Below are positions 47,241 through 55,242 of a stretch of 64,000 bases of DNA, in pieces; position 1 is the first letter of the stretch; each line of letters begins with the position of its first letter. The position numbers were made by a program, and so were the translations under genes. Origin of the DNA: JACCXG01 sp963785755 (GTDB lineage: Bacteria; Acidobacteriota; Vicinamibacteria; Vicinamibacterales; 2-12-FULL-66-21); NCBI GenBank assembly GCA_963785755.1, contig CAWAXG010000013.1:124001-188000 (forward strand). Direction: 5' to 3'. The notes under the pieces were generated by a model. That model searched no databases and was not told where the DNA came from. It saw only the letters and a list, made by a program, of their open reading frames with translations.

Positions 47241-48665
47241 ATGCGCAAGCGTGCAATCGCGATCGGTGTGGCGATTGTCGCCGCTGTCGCGATGGTGGCG
47301 GCGCAGACGGGCGGGCAGCCGCCGCCGGATGGGCCGTCGTTTCCGGACATCAACGACCACTTCAAGTACGGATCGGTCGGCACCGAGGCTCGGGTGGGGC
47401 TGCCGTACTGGATCTGGCGCGTGCTGCCGATTGTGTTCGCCGACAAGCTGCCGAACCGGCCGGGGCAGGGATACGAGCGGCTCGGGTTCATGCCAGGGGG
47501 CGCTCCCCACGGCCGGCCGATCGGAACGTCGCTCGAGATCGGGCGTGTGGCGCTCGTCGGGCTCAACTGCGCGACCTGTCATGCTGGATCGATCCGGCAT
47601 GCGCCCGGCGAGCCGCGGCAAATCGTGTCGGGCATGCCGGCCAACCAGATGGATCTGCAGGGATACGCGCGATTCCTGAATGCCTGCGCGAAGGATCCAC
47701 GTTTCAATGCCTCGACGCTGATCGACGCGATCAAGAAGGAGAACCCGGACTTCGGATTCTTCGAGAAGTTCATCTACCGGTTCTTCGCCATCCCGCGTGC
47801 ACGCGACGGCATTCTCGAGCGCGAGAAGGAGACCGCATGGTTCGATGTGCGGCCGCCTCAGGGACCGGGACGCGTGGACACGTTCAATCCCTACAAGGTC
47901 CTGCTCAAGCTCGACATCGCAAACGACCGTACGGTCGGCACTGTGGATCTGCCGTCCCTGTGGAATCAGCGCATCCGCACCGGCATGTGGCTGCACTGGG
48001 ACGGCAACAACAACTCGGTCGAGGAACGGAACAAGAGCGCCGCCATCGGCGCCGGCGCGACGCCGGATTCGCTGAAGCTCGACTCGATGAAGCGGCTCGA
48101 AGACTGGATCATGGACCTGAAGCCGCCGGCCTACCCGCAGAACCGCATCGATGCCGCGCTCGCGCAGCAGGGGGCCGAGATCTACAAGCGCGAATGCGCC
48201 AGCTGTCATGACGTCGGGGCGGAGCGCATCGGCCAGGTCACGCCGATCGCCGAGCTCGGCACCGACCGGGAACGCCTCGACTCCTTCAGCGCCGAGCTCG
48301 CGACCCGCATGAACACGATCGGCGAAGGCAAGCCCTGGCGCTTTTCGCACTTCCGCAAGACCGACGGCTACGCGAACATGCCGCTCGACGGCGTGTGGCT
48401 GCGCGCGCCATACCTGCACAATGGCTCCGTGCCGACGCTCCGCGCGCTGCTGAACCCGGAACAGCGGCCGGCCGAGTTCTATCGCGCCTACGACGTCTAC
48501 GACTGGGCCAACGTGGGATTCGTCTCGAGCGGCCCGGAGGCGGAACGCGAAGGCGTGCTCTTCACGACGAAGGACAAGGGCAACAGCAACGCCGGACACC
48601 TGTACGGGAGCAAGCTCGACGCAGCCGCGAAGAACGCGCTGCTCGAGTATCTCAAGACCAGGTAG
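47241..48665 (+). CDS. Secreted di-haem c-type cytochrome (MauG/RoxA-like)
   Basis: The start is the ATG at 47241 after AAGGGGG. The 474-residue protein has a signal peptide (RKRAIAIGVAIVAAVAMVAAQ). It has two haem c sites, C110-A-T-C-H114 in LNCATCHAG and C319-A-S-C-H323 in ECASCHDVG. The spacing of ~205 residues and the segments around them (SGMPANQMDLQGYARF; LPSLWNQRIRTGMWLHWDGNNNSVEERN; LRAPYLHNGSVPTLRALL) fit the di-haem peroxidase superfamily containing MauG and the rubber oxygenase RoxA. It acts in the periplasm in electron transfer or oxygenation. It is downstream of the OYE-dioxygenase gene, separated by family A repeats. Confidence 0.87.
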   Translation: MRKRAIAIGVAIVAAVAMVAAQTGGQPPPDGPSFPDINDHFKYGSVGTEARVGLPYWIWRVLPIVFADKLPNRPGQGYERLGFMPGGAPHGRPIGTSLEIGRVALVGLNCATCHAGSIRHAPGEPRQIVSGMPANQMDLQGYARFLNACAKDPRFNASTLIDAIKKENPDFGFFEKFIYRFFAIPRARDGILEREKETAWFDVRPPQGPGRVDTFNPYKVLLKLDIANDRTVGTVDLPSLWNQRIRTGMWLHWDGNNNSVEERNKSAAIGAGATPDSLKLDSMKRLEDWIMDLKPPAYPQNRIDAALAQQGAEIYKRECASCHDVGAERIGQVTPIAELGTDRERLDSFSAELATRMNTIGEGKPWRFSHFRKTDGYANMPLDGVWLRAPYLHNGSVPTLRALLNPEQRPAEFYRAYDVYDWANVGFVSSGPEAEREGVLFTTKDKGNSNAGHLYGSKLDAAAKNALLEYLKTR

Positions 48666-48743
48666 ATGCCCTTCCCGGCTGATCCTCGTCCCCAACCTCA
48701 ACCCCGTGGTCGTCGGCGTCTGCCGGCGGATTGAAGCAGACCG

Positions 48744-49166
48744 ATGGTGGAAGATCGCGTCGTCAGCCGCGACGGCTCGAGCGTGATGGGCTGCCCCTAC
48801 TGCCCCGTCACCGATCCCGAACAACGAATCGTCTTTCAAAACGATCTGGCGCTGTTCCTTCAGAACGAACGCCTCCAGGGCGCGCTGAAGCATTCGGGCG
48901 TCATCATTCCGATCGCGCATCGGCCAACGGTGTTCGACCTGACGGAAGACGAGCTCCTGGCGACGTTCAGGCTCCTGGCGATCGTCAAGAGCTGGATGGA
49001 TCGGGAGTTTCGCCCCGCCGGCTACAACGTCGGCTGGAACAACGGCGCCACCGCCGGCCAGGAAGTCTTCCACGCCCACATGCACGTCATTCCGCGGTTC
49101 ACTCAGGAACCGCTGGCAGGAAAGGGGATACGGACGCTGCTGAAGTCTGATGCGAATAGGTGGTAG
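48744..49166 (+). CDS. HIT-family hydrolase/nucleotidyl transferase
   Basis: The 140-residue cytoplasmic protein has the histidine triad H110-A-H112-M-H114-V (EVFHAHMHVIPRF) and an N-terminal C17-P-Y-C20 that is half of a zinc site. The HIT fold signature YNVGWNNGATAGQEV precedes the triad. Enzymes of this family hydrolyse nucleoside phosphoramidates or dinucleoside polyphosphates. The ATG at 48744 is used; the ATG at 48786 is possible. It lies 78 bases after the cytochrome stop on the same strand. Confidence 0.92.
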   Translation: MVEDRVVSRDGSSVMGCPYCPVTDPEQRIVFQNDLALFLQNERLQGALKHSGVIIPIAHRPTVFDLTEDELLATFRLLAIVKSWMDREFRPAGYNVGWNNGATAGQEVFHAHMHVIPRFTQEPLAGKGIRTLLKSDANRW

Positions 49167-49289
49167 ACGGGGCTCGGGCGCCTCTCGGGACTCGGGAACG
49201 GGGCTCGGGCGCATCTCGGGACTCGGACCCGAGTCCCGGGTTCCGCGAATCCCTGATCCGCGATCTCCGGATCGCCGATCCCCGGGTTC

Positions 49290-49825
49290 ATGCGGGCAGA
49301 TCTGCGCAGGCCGGTGCAATTGAAGCTCCGCAAGGAACGGCGACGGCGACGGCCTGCCCGAGCGCAAATGCCATCCCGAGCGTGTTCGGCTGGATCCAGC
49401 CGCCGGCCAGCACGAGTGCGCTTGCCGCGACCCACGCGAAGTTCAGGCCGATGACCGTCTAGACATTTCTCCGGCGCATGCTGATCGCCGATGCCATAAC
49501 AGCGAGCACCATCGGGCTCGCGCCAACGGCGCAGGATCGCGCGAGACCCGCTCAACAGCGCGACCGGCACGTTGAGCCGGGCTCGGCGCGACCAGACCGA
49601 GGAGCAGCGCGACCCCGGTGATGCTGCTGACGACGGCATCGGCATCAGCATGCGTCTGGACGGTAATCGGCAGAATTCGCGTGGTCGTGTCATGCGTGCT
49701 CGTCCTGGTGCGCCGGCCGGACGCAACGTGCACGCTCGGCCTGGTCGCGTTCATGATCGCCCAGGCCGTCGCGGTCGCCGCGCTGGCGGAGCTTCGATTT
49801 ACCGGGCTGCGCCGAGGTAATCGCA
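49290..49825. pseudogene. Two facing remnants of one membrane-protein gene
   Basis: On the reverse strand 49470-49307 reads TVIGLNFAWVAASALVLAGG, then TLGMAFALGQAVAVAV and a stop. On the forward strand 49645-49820 reads TVIGRIRVVVSCVLVLV, then TLGLVAFMIAQAVAVAALAELRF. The DNA also aligns outside these frames, down to a shared GGCATCGGC...CAGCATGCG stretch near the centre. Both appear to be C-terminal pieces of a polytopic membrane protein (perhaps a flippase-like or polysaccharide export type) with several indels. No N-terminal part is left. The family is not certain. Confidence 0.6.
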
Positions 49826-49847
49826 GACGTCGGGAACGCGGTCTAAG

Positions 49848-49913
49848 CACCCGTAGCGCGCAGCTTCAGCTGCGCGTCACGGCCGCGGGGCTGAAGCCCC
49901 CGCGCTACGGGTG
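49848..49913. repeat. Cloverleaf-like palindromic element
   Basis: The outer stem is CACCCGTAGCGCG against CGCGCTACGGGTG. Inside are two hairpins: GCGCAGCTTCAGCTGCGC and GCGGGGCTGAAGCCCCCGC (both around a CTTCAGC/CTGAAGC core). The 66-base element has the look of a REP/BIME-like structured repeat. Elements with the GTAGCGC...CTTCAGCCCC core are widespread in other genomes (recalled, not searched). Confidence 0.78.
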
Positions 49914-50040
49914 ATCCCTGATCCCGAGATGCGCCCGAGCCCCGAGTCCCGAATCCCGATTTTGGTCCCGAGACGCGCTGAACCCCAGTCCCGAGTCCCG
50001 ATGCCAACGCCCCTGGCGTCCAGCGAAGCCATGAGCCAGG

Positions 50041-50694
50041 TCAACCGACGACGATGACATCGAGGGTGCGGGGGCCATGTACGCCCCTGACTCTGGTCAT
50101 CTCGATGTCCGCGGTCGCGGATGGTCCCGAGATCGTGGTCACGAGCGCCGGCTTCCAAGCGTCCAGCCGGCGGATCGCCTCGGGCACCGTTTCGACGATC
50201 TGATCCTGCGAGACGACGCAGAGGTGGTAGTCGGGCACGAGCGTCAACGCGCGCCGGCCCTCGCCGGTGGCATGCCGCAGGATGATCGTGCCCGTTCGGG
50301 CGATCGCGAGCGAGCAGCCGCTCAGCACGCCTTCCGAGCGATCGAGATCCGTATCCGCGAGCGCGTGGTCGAGGACGAAGTCGAGGCCGGGCGGCAGCCA
50401 GTCGCGGGGCAGATCGCGAGGGATCACGAGTTTCGACTTCGCGCGATTCGCAAGCGTGTCCGCGATCGTGCGGCGCAGCGTGGCGGGCTCGCAGCGGTAG
50501 ACGCCCACCTGATAGTGCTGCAGCCGGTCGACGAACAGCTCGACCCGCGCGTCCAGGTCGAGCGTGGCTTCCTGCGCGTAGTCCCGCGATATCTGCGAGT
50601 ACTCCCTGGCCGCCGCCACCGGCCGATGACCGAGACTGTCGCGGACCCGCCCCAGGATCAGGCTGCGCGCTCCGGCGGAGGCGTGATCGGTCAT
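50041..50694 (-). CDS. lutC: LutC-like LUD-domain lactate utilisation protein
   Basis: The 217-residue protein begins at the ATG at 50694, which overlaps the lutB stop (ATGA). It is an LUD domain (DUF162): an N-terminal helix (ARSLILGRVRDSLG), then a core with GVLSGCSLAIARTGTIIL, LVPDYHLCVVSQDQIVETVPEAI and a C-terminal ISGPSATADIEMTRVRGVHGP motif. This pattern is conserved in LutC/YkgG. LutC is needed with LutA and LutB to oxidise L-lactate to pyruvate; its direct role is not settled. It is the last gene of the rhaB-rhaD-lutABC operon. Confidence 0.92.
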   Translation of the reverse strand: MTDHASAGARSLILGRVRDSLGHRPVAAAREYSQISRDYAQEATLDLDARVELFVDRLQHYQVGVYRCEPATLRRTIADTLANRAKSKLVIPRDLPRDWLPPGLDFVLDHALADTDLDRSEGVLSGCSLAIARTGTIILRHATGEGRRALTLVPDYHLCVVSQDQIVETVPEAIRRLDAWKPALVTTISGPSATADIEMTRVRGVHGPRTLDVIVVG

Positions 50695-52112
50695 GCGCGA
50701 CTCGAATGGCGCGAGCTCCACCACTCGCGGAAGGACTGTGGAGGCAGCGCAGGCAGATCGCGCGTGGCGGTCCAGCCGCCGAATGGACCGGGCAACTTTG
50801 CGATCCGGCCGTTCCTGTCGAACGGCCGCTGCAGGAACCGGCCGATCATCTGGGCGCGCCGCAGCCACGCTGGATTCGAGAACGCCAGTGCCGCCGCCCG
50901 CATCCCGGCACGCTCGGCGACCGGGGAGCTCGTCTCGGTGATGCGGCGGCGGAGATGGATCAGGATTTCCGGAATGTTGATCTTGACCGGGCACACTTCA
51001 TAGCAGGCCCCGCACAGTGACGACGCAAACGGCAGCGAGCGCGAATGCGCCATCGCTTGAAGCTGCGGCGTCAGGATGGCGCCGATCGGGCCGCTGTAGA
51101 TCGATCCGTAGGCGTGGCCGCCGGTCTGCCGATACACGGGACAGGCGTTGAGGCAGGCGCCGCAGCGAATACAGTGCAGCGTCTCCCTCGATTCCGGATC
51201 TGCGAGCACCCGCGTCCGGCCATTGTCGAGCAGGATGACGTGGAACTCGGACGGTCCGTCACCGTCGGTGACGCCCGTCCAGATCGTGTTGTACGGGTTC
51301 ATGCGCTCGCCGGTTGCCGACCGCGGCAGCAGCTGCAGGAAGACTTCGAGATCGCGGAACGCCGGCACCACCTTCTCTATCCCGGCGAGCGTGATCAATA
51401 CACGCGGCAGCGTCAGGCACATCCGCGCGTTGCCTTCCGATTCGACGACGCAGACCGATCCGGTGTCGGCGACCAGGAAGTTCGCCCCGCTGAACCCGAT
51501 GGGCACGCGCAGGAACTTCTCGCGCAGATAGTGCCGCGCCGCAGTCGTGAGGTCCTCCGGTTCGCTGCCGAGCCCGGTCAGGCCCATGCGGCGCTCGAAG
51601 ATGTCGCGAATCTCCATGCGGTTCCGGTGCAGCGCGGGCACCACGATGTGCGAGGGCCGGTCGCGCCCGAGCTGGACGATCAGATCGGCGAGGTCGGTCT
51701 CGAAGGGCGCGATGCCGGCGGCTTCCAGCGCGACGTTCAACCGCGTCTCGTCCGAGGTCATCGTCTTGACCTTGATGACCTCGCGGCCGCCGTGCGCTCT
51801 GATGATGTCGATGACGATGCGGTTCGCATCGTCCGCATCGGCGGCCCAGTGCACGCGCCCACCCGCGCGCGTGCAGTTCGCTTCGAACTGCTCGAGATAG
51901 GTATCGAGATGGCGAAGGACGTGGGCCTTGATCTGGCGGCCAGACTCGCGGAGCGCCTGCCAGTCCTCCATCTCCCCGACCACGATCGCGCGCTTGCCGC
52001 GAATCACGTCGGTCGCATGGCGGACGTTCCGGCGCAGCTGGACGTTGCCGAGCGCCTCCCGGGCGGCATCCGGGAACGCGGGCGCGGTCGCCGCGTCGCC
52101 AACCCGAATCAT
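50691..52112 (-). CDS. lutB: LutB-like iron-sulfur lactate utilisation protein
   Basis: The 473-residue protein starts at 52112, overlapping the lutA stop by 4 bases (ATGA). It has an N-terminal LUD domain (residues ~60-290; VKTMTSDETRLN, GFSGANFLVADTGSVCVVESEGNAR). Two [4Fe-4S] motifs follow, CIRCGACLNACPVYR and CGACYEVCPVKI, and a C-terminal extension typical of LutB/YkgF. It is the electron-transfer subunit in the LutABC lactate dehydrogenase complex. The frame extends further upstream but without family similarity. Confidence 0.94.
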   Translation of the reverse strand: MIRVGDAATAPAFPDAAREALGNVQLRRNVRHATDVIRGKRAIVVGEMEDWQALRESGRQIKAHVLRHLDTYLEQFEANCTRAGGRVHWAADADDANRIVIDIIRAHGGREVIKVKTMTSDETRLNVALEAAGIAPFETDLADLIVQLGRDRPSHIVVPALHRNRMEIRDIFERRMGLTGLGSEPEDLTTAARHYLREKFLRVPIGFSGANFLVADTGSVCVVESEGNARMCLTLPRVLITLAGIEKVVPAFRDLEVFLQLLPRSATGERMNPYNTIWTGVTDGDGPSEFHVILLDNGRTRVLADPESRETLHCIRCGACLNACPVYRQTGGHAYGSIYSGPIGAILTPQLQAMAHSRSLPFASSLCGACYEVCPVKINIPEILIHLRRRITETSSPVAERAGMRAAALAFSNPAWLRRAQMIGRFLQRPFDRNGRIAKLPGPFGGWTATRDLPALPPQSFREWWSSRHSSRA

Positions 52113-52852
52113 GAGCCCGCGGGTCCTTCCGTCGATGCGAGGATCTCGGCGAGATGCACGCAGCGCACGTCGAGACCCCGGCGGCTGAGCAGTCCCCCGA
52201 TCTGCATCAGGCACGAGTTGTCGCCGGCCGTGCAGACGGCCGCCCCGGTCTCGAGCAGACACTCGACCTTGTCGGCCGCCATCGCGGTGGACACGTCGGC
52301 ATTCTTGACCGCGAAGGTGCCGCCAAAGCCGCAGCACTCGTCGTTGCGCGGCAGAGGGACGAAGCGAAGTCCTTTGACGGCCTGGAGCAGCCGGATCGGC
52401 TGATCGCGCAGGTTGAGCGATCGCAGCGAGTGGCAGGACGTGTGCAGCGTGACGGTGTGCGGATACGACGCGCCGACGTCGGTCACGCCGAGCTCGTCGA
52501 CCAGCAGCTCGGAGAACTCGAAGACGCGGCCGAGCAGATCGTCGACGTCGCCCTGCAGGGCGGCGTCACCCGTCGCGGCAGCCATCTTCGGGTAGTGGTC
52601 CCGCATCATGGAGACGCACGAGGCCGACGGCACGCAGACCGGACCCGATCCCCGGAACACGTCCACCATCCGGCGCATCAGCGGCAGCGCGTCGGCCGCG
52701 TAGCCGGTGTTGTAATGCATCTGTCCGCAGCAGGTCTGCTCCGCCCGGAACTCGACGGTGTGCCCGAGCCGCTCGAGCACGGTGACGACCGCCTTTCCGG
52801 TTTCGGGAAAGAGGGTGTCGTTGTAGCAGGTGATGAAGAGGGAGATGATCAT
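52109..52852 (-). CDS. lutA: LutA-like CCG-domain lactate utilisation protein
   Basis: The 247-residue protein has two cysteine-rich CCG domains: EQTCCGQMHYNTGY with PSASCVSMM in the first half, and HTSCHSLR with NDECCGFGGTF in the second. These bind an iron-sulfur cluster, as in GlpC, HdrB and LutA. It is part of the LutABC L-lactate oxidising complex. Its ATG (52852) overlaps the TGA of the upstream aldolase-dehydrogenase gene by 4 bases. The 52-bp family B arm of that gene's 3' end therefore leads straight into lutA. Confidence 0.94.
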   Translation of the reverse strand: MIISLFITCYNDTLFPETGKAVVTVLERLGHTVEFRAEQTCCGQMHYNTGYAADALPLMRRMVDVFRGSGPVCVPSASCVSMMRDHYPKMAAATGDAALQGDVDDLLGRVFEFSELLVDELGVTDVGASYPHTVTLHTSCHSLRSLNLRDQPIRLLQAVKGLRFVPLPRNDECCGFGGTFAVKNADVSTAMAADKVECLLETGAAVCTAGDNSCLMQIGGLLSRRGLDVRCVHLAEILASTEGPAGS

Positions 52853-55242
52853 TGTTGGACGTCAACTCCCAACTCCAACTTCCAACTCCCAAAGCGCTTT
52901 GTTCGCACAATCTGGGTGGAATTCGCTGCAGTGTGAGATGCGCGAACGACTTTCACCCAGCAGGTACGAACGGCTCCCTTGGGAGTTGGGAGTTGGAGGT
53001 TGGCGAGTTGATCAGTGCTCACCTCAAGAAAAGCCTCCGGCAATCCCCCATCGACCGGAATGACGTGCCCGGTGGTCTTGGCGCTCTGGTCGCCGGCGAG
53101 GAAGACGATCGCATTCGCGCAGTCGGCCGGCAGGATCGGCCGTCTGGTGATGGTCCGGCGCGCGTAGAACTCGGCCAGCTTGGTCCGCAGGCTCTCGGTC
53201 GTCTCGTCATCCGAGAACTCGATGTTGTACTTCTTCAGCGAGACGATCACTCGATCGCGCGGGAACATCGCCGATCCTTCGATCACCGTCGCCGGCGCGA
53301 TGCCATTCACGCGGACCAGCGGGCCGAGGCCGATCGCCAGCTCGCGAATCAGATGATTGATGGCCGCCTTGCTGACGTCGTAGGGCTCGCTGCCGCTCTT
53401 GGGCACGACCGCGTTCGCCGAGCTGGTCAGCACGATCGATCCGGGCAGGCCCTGCTCCTTCAGAATCCTGCCTGCTTCCTGGGCGAGCACGTGATTGCTG
53501 GTGACGTTGATGCTCATCGCAACGCCCCAGACCTGCTCCACCGGCGTGCCAGGGGCCGGCGTGGGGAAGATCGCGGCGGTGTTGATGACCGCGTCGAGGC
53601 CGCCGAACCGCATGACGGTCGCGCGCAGGGCGGCGGCAATGCTTTCGCGCGAGGTCAGATCGAGCGGCGCGCTCATCACCAGCTCTCGCGACGAGACCGC
53701 GGCGGCTTCGTTGGCGACGGCTTCCGCGCCCGCCGTGTTCAGATCGGCGACGACGACGTGAGCGCCGCGTCTGGCGAGGAGCAGCGCGACCTCGCGTCCG
53801 ATCCCGCTCCCGCCGCCGATGACGACGACGATCTTCCGGCTGAACTCCCGCTCCGGCGGCATCCGCTGCAGCTTGGCTTCTTCGAGCGCCCAGTATTCGA
53901 TCCGGAACGCCTCGGATCGCGGCAGGGCGACGTAGTTGCGGAAGCTCTTGAACTCCTTCGCCTGCTCGGAGCGCCGGGCCTGCGGCGCGGGACCAGCTGA
54001 ACCTGCGGCGTCCTCGAGCGCATTCGCGCCGGCCATGACATGAATCGCGTTGACGAAGAACTCCGAGGTGATGCGCGCCTCGCGCTTGTCCTTGCCGAAG
54101 CCGAACAGCCCGATTCCCGGAATCACGACGACCGACGGATTCGAGTCGCGCAGCGCGGGTGAACCCGCGTCGGCATTCGCCTTGTAATACTTCGCGTAGT
54201 CCTCGCGATAGGTGACGAGCCGCGCGGCGATGCGCTCCTTCAGCTTCGCGACGCTATCCTCCGGACGCCACGGCACGTAGAGCGGTGAAATCCTGGTGCG
54301 CAGGAAGTGGTCCGGACAGCTCGTCCCCATCCGGCAGAGGTCTTCGGCCCATTGCGAATTCGCGAAGGCCAGCGCGTCGTCTCCGCCGTCGAAGTGCGCG
54401 ATGACGCGCCGATTGGACGACACGGCGCCGCGCAGGTAGGGCAGGAGATCGGCGATCGCCGCATCGCGGTCCGTCGCAGCGGCGGTGATGGCGCCGCCGA
54501 ACTGGGGCCGCCCTCCACGCTTCGTGTGGTCCTGGACGAACTCCCCCATCTGATCGATCGTCTTGACGCTGCTCAAGTAGCAGTCCCGCTGCGTCTGCCC
54601 CCAGGTGAACAGCCCGTGGCCGCCGAGGATGATCCCGTCGCAGCCGGGATTGTCCTGGACGGCTTGCCGCAGCATGAGGGCGAGCTCGAAGCCCGGACGC
54701 TGCCAGGGCACCCAGGCGATCCGCCGGCCGTACTTCTTGTTGAACTCATCGAGCTTGGCCTTGCCATTGGCGCTGGCCGCGAGCGCGATCGCCCAGTCCG
54801 GATGGAGGTGGTCGACGTGATCGAAGGGCAGAAAGGCGTGGAGCGGCGTATCGATCGAGGCCGCGACGCGATTCTCGCCGAACGCGGACAAGGGATAGAA
54901 CCCGACCATTTCGTCTTCGAAGGCTTCCCCCTTGTAGCGGGCGATCAGGCTCTCCAGCTTGTCGAGGTACAGGACCGCGAAGCCGGAGGTCCCGATCGAT
55001 CGCAGATCGCCGCCGCTGCCCTTGACCGCCATCACCCGGGTCGGTGCGCCGGTGAGCGGGTCGGGCAGGTCGAACTTCGAGCTGGTGTTTCCGCCGCCGA
55101 AGTTGGTGATGCGCAGGTCGGCGCCGAGCAGGTTCGACCGGTAGCGCAGCAGCTCGAGCGGCTGCGATTCGAGGCGCGCCGCCTCGCGATCGTCCCAGAG
55201 GTTCTTCAGAAAAGTCGTTTCAACGATGGAAGTATCAGACAC
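52849..55242 (-). CDS. Bifunctional rhamnulose-1-phosphate aldolase / short-chain dehydrogenase
   Basis: The 797-residue protein has an N-terminal class II aldolase part (residues ~1-400; NFGGGNTSSKFD, the zinc-site DHVDHLHPDWAIA and GGHGLFTWG). A C-terminal SDR part (~455-735) has GGGSGIGREVALLL, VLTSSANAVVPKSGSEPYDVSKAA and GHVIPVDGG. The aldolase splits rhamnulose-1-phosphate into DHAP and L-lactaldehyde. The SDR is thought to oxidise lactaldehyde to lactate, which LutABC then uses. The family normally ends near GGLPEAFL. Here ~57 more residues (STDQLANLQLPTPKG... ending LELGVDVQQ) are encoded by the family B element, and the stop overlaps lutA by 4 bases. It overlaps rhaB by 8 bases. Confidence 0.92.
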   Translation of the reverse strand: MSDTSIVETTFLKNLWDDREAARLESQPLELLRYRSNLLGADLRITNFGGGNTSSKFDLPDPLTGAPTRVMAVKGSGGDLRSIGTSGFAVLYLDKLESLIARYKGEAFEDEMVGFYPLSAFGENRVAASIDTPLHAFLPFDHVDHLHPDWAIALAASANGKAKLDEFNKKYGRRIAWVPWQRPGFELALMLRQAVQDNPGCDGIILGGHGLFTWGQTQRDCYLSSVKTIDQMGEFVQDHTKRGGRPQFGGAITAAATDRDAAIADLLPYLRGAVSSNRRVIAHFDGGDDALAFANSQWAEDLCRMGTSCPDHFLRTRISPLYVPWRPEDSVAKLKERIAARLVTYREDYAKYYKANADAGSPALRDSNPSVVVIPGIGLFGFGKDKREARITSEFFVNAIHVMAGANALEDAAGSAGPAPQARRSEQAKEFKSFRNYVALPRSEAFRIEYWALEEAKLQRMPPEREFSRKIVVVIGGGSGIGREVALLLARRGAHVVVADLNTAGAEAVANEAAAVSSRELVMSAPLDLTSRESIAAALRATVMRFGGLDAVINTAAIFPTPAPGTPVEQVWGVAMSINVTSNHVLAQEAGRILKEQGLPGSIVLTSSANAVVPKSGSEPYDVSKAAINHLIRELAIGLGPLVRVNGIAPATVIEGSAMFPRDRVIVSLKKYNIEFSDDETTESLRTKLAEFYARRTITRRPILPADCANAIVFLAGDQSAKTTGHVIPVDGGLPEAFLEVSTDQLANLQLPTPKGAVRTCWVKVVRASHTAANSTQIVRTKRFGSWKLELGVDVQQ
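52858..53012. repeat. Family B element, copy 2, read through as coding DNA
   Basis: Outer arms CAACTCCCAACTCCAACTTCC (52863-52892 region) face GGGAGTTGGGAGTTGGAGG (52979-53010). The inner stem is GTTCGCACAATCTGGGTGGA against TTTCACCCAGCAGGTACGAA (about 52901-52971). The core TTCACCCAG...GGTACGAACG is shared with copy 1 at 31918-32075. The element lies inside the 3' end of the aldolase-dehydrogenase gene. Confidence 0.82.

Larger units (their letters stand above)
49169..50005. repeat. Inverted duplication flanked by 23-bp perfect inverted repeats (family E)
   Basis: The 870-base gap between HIT and lutC has outer family E arrays of GGACTCGGGAACGGGGCTCG units (49169-49285) and their reverse complement (49915-50005). 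A 23-bp stretch at 49199-49221 is an exact reverse complement of 49922-49944. Inside lie two facing, clearly similar copies of a gene fragment (49290-49500 and 49610-49825). No transposase is present. It may be a non-autonomous element or a decayed inverted duplication. Confidence 0.7.

Noticed and set aside
49169..50005. A complete insertion sequence
   Set aside because: Inverted ends are present but no transposase-like frame exists between them and no target duplication could be identified.
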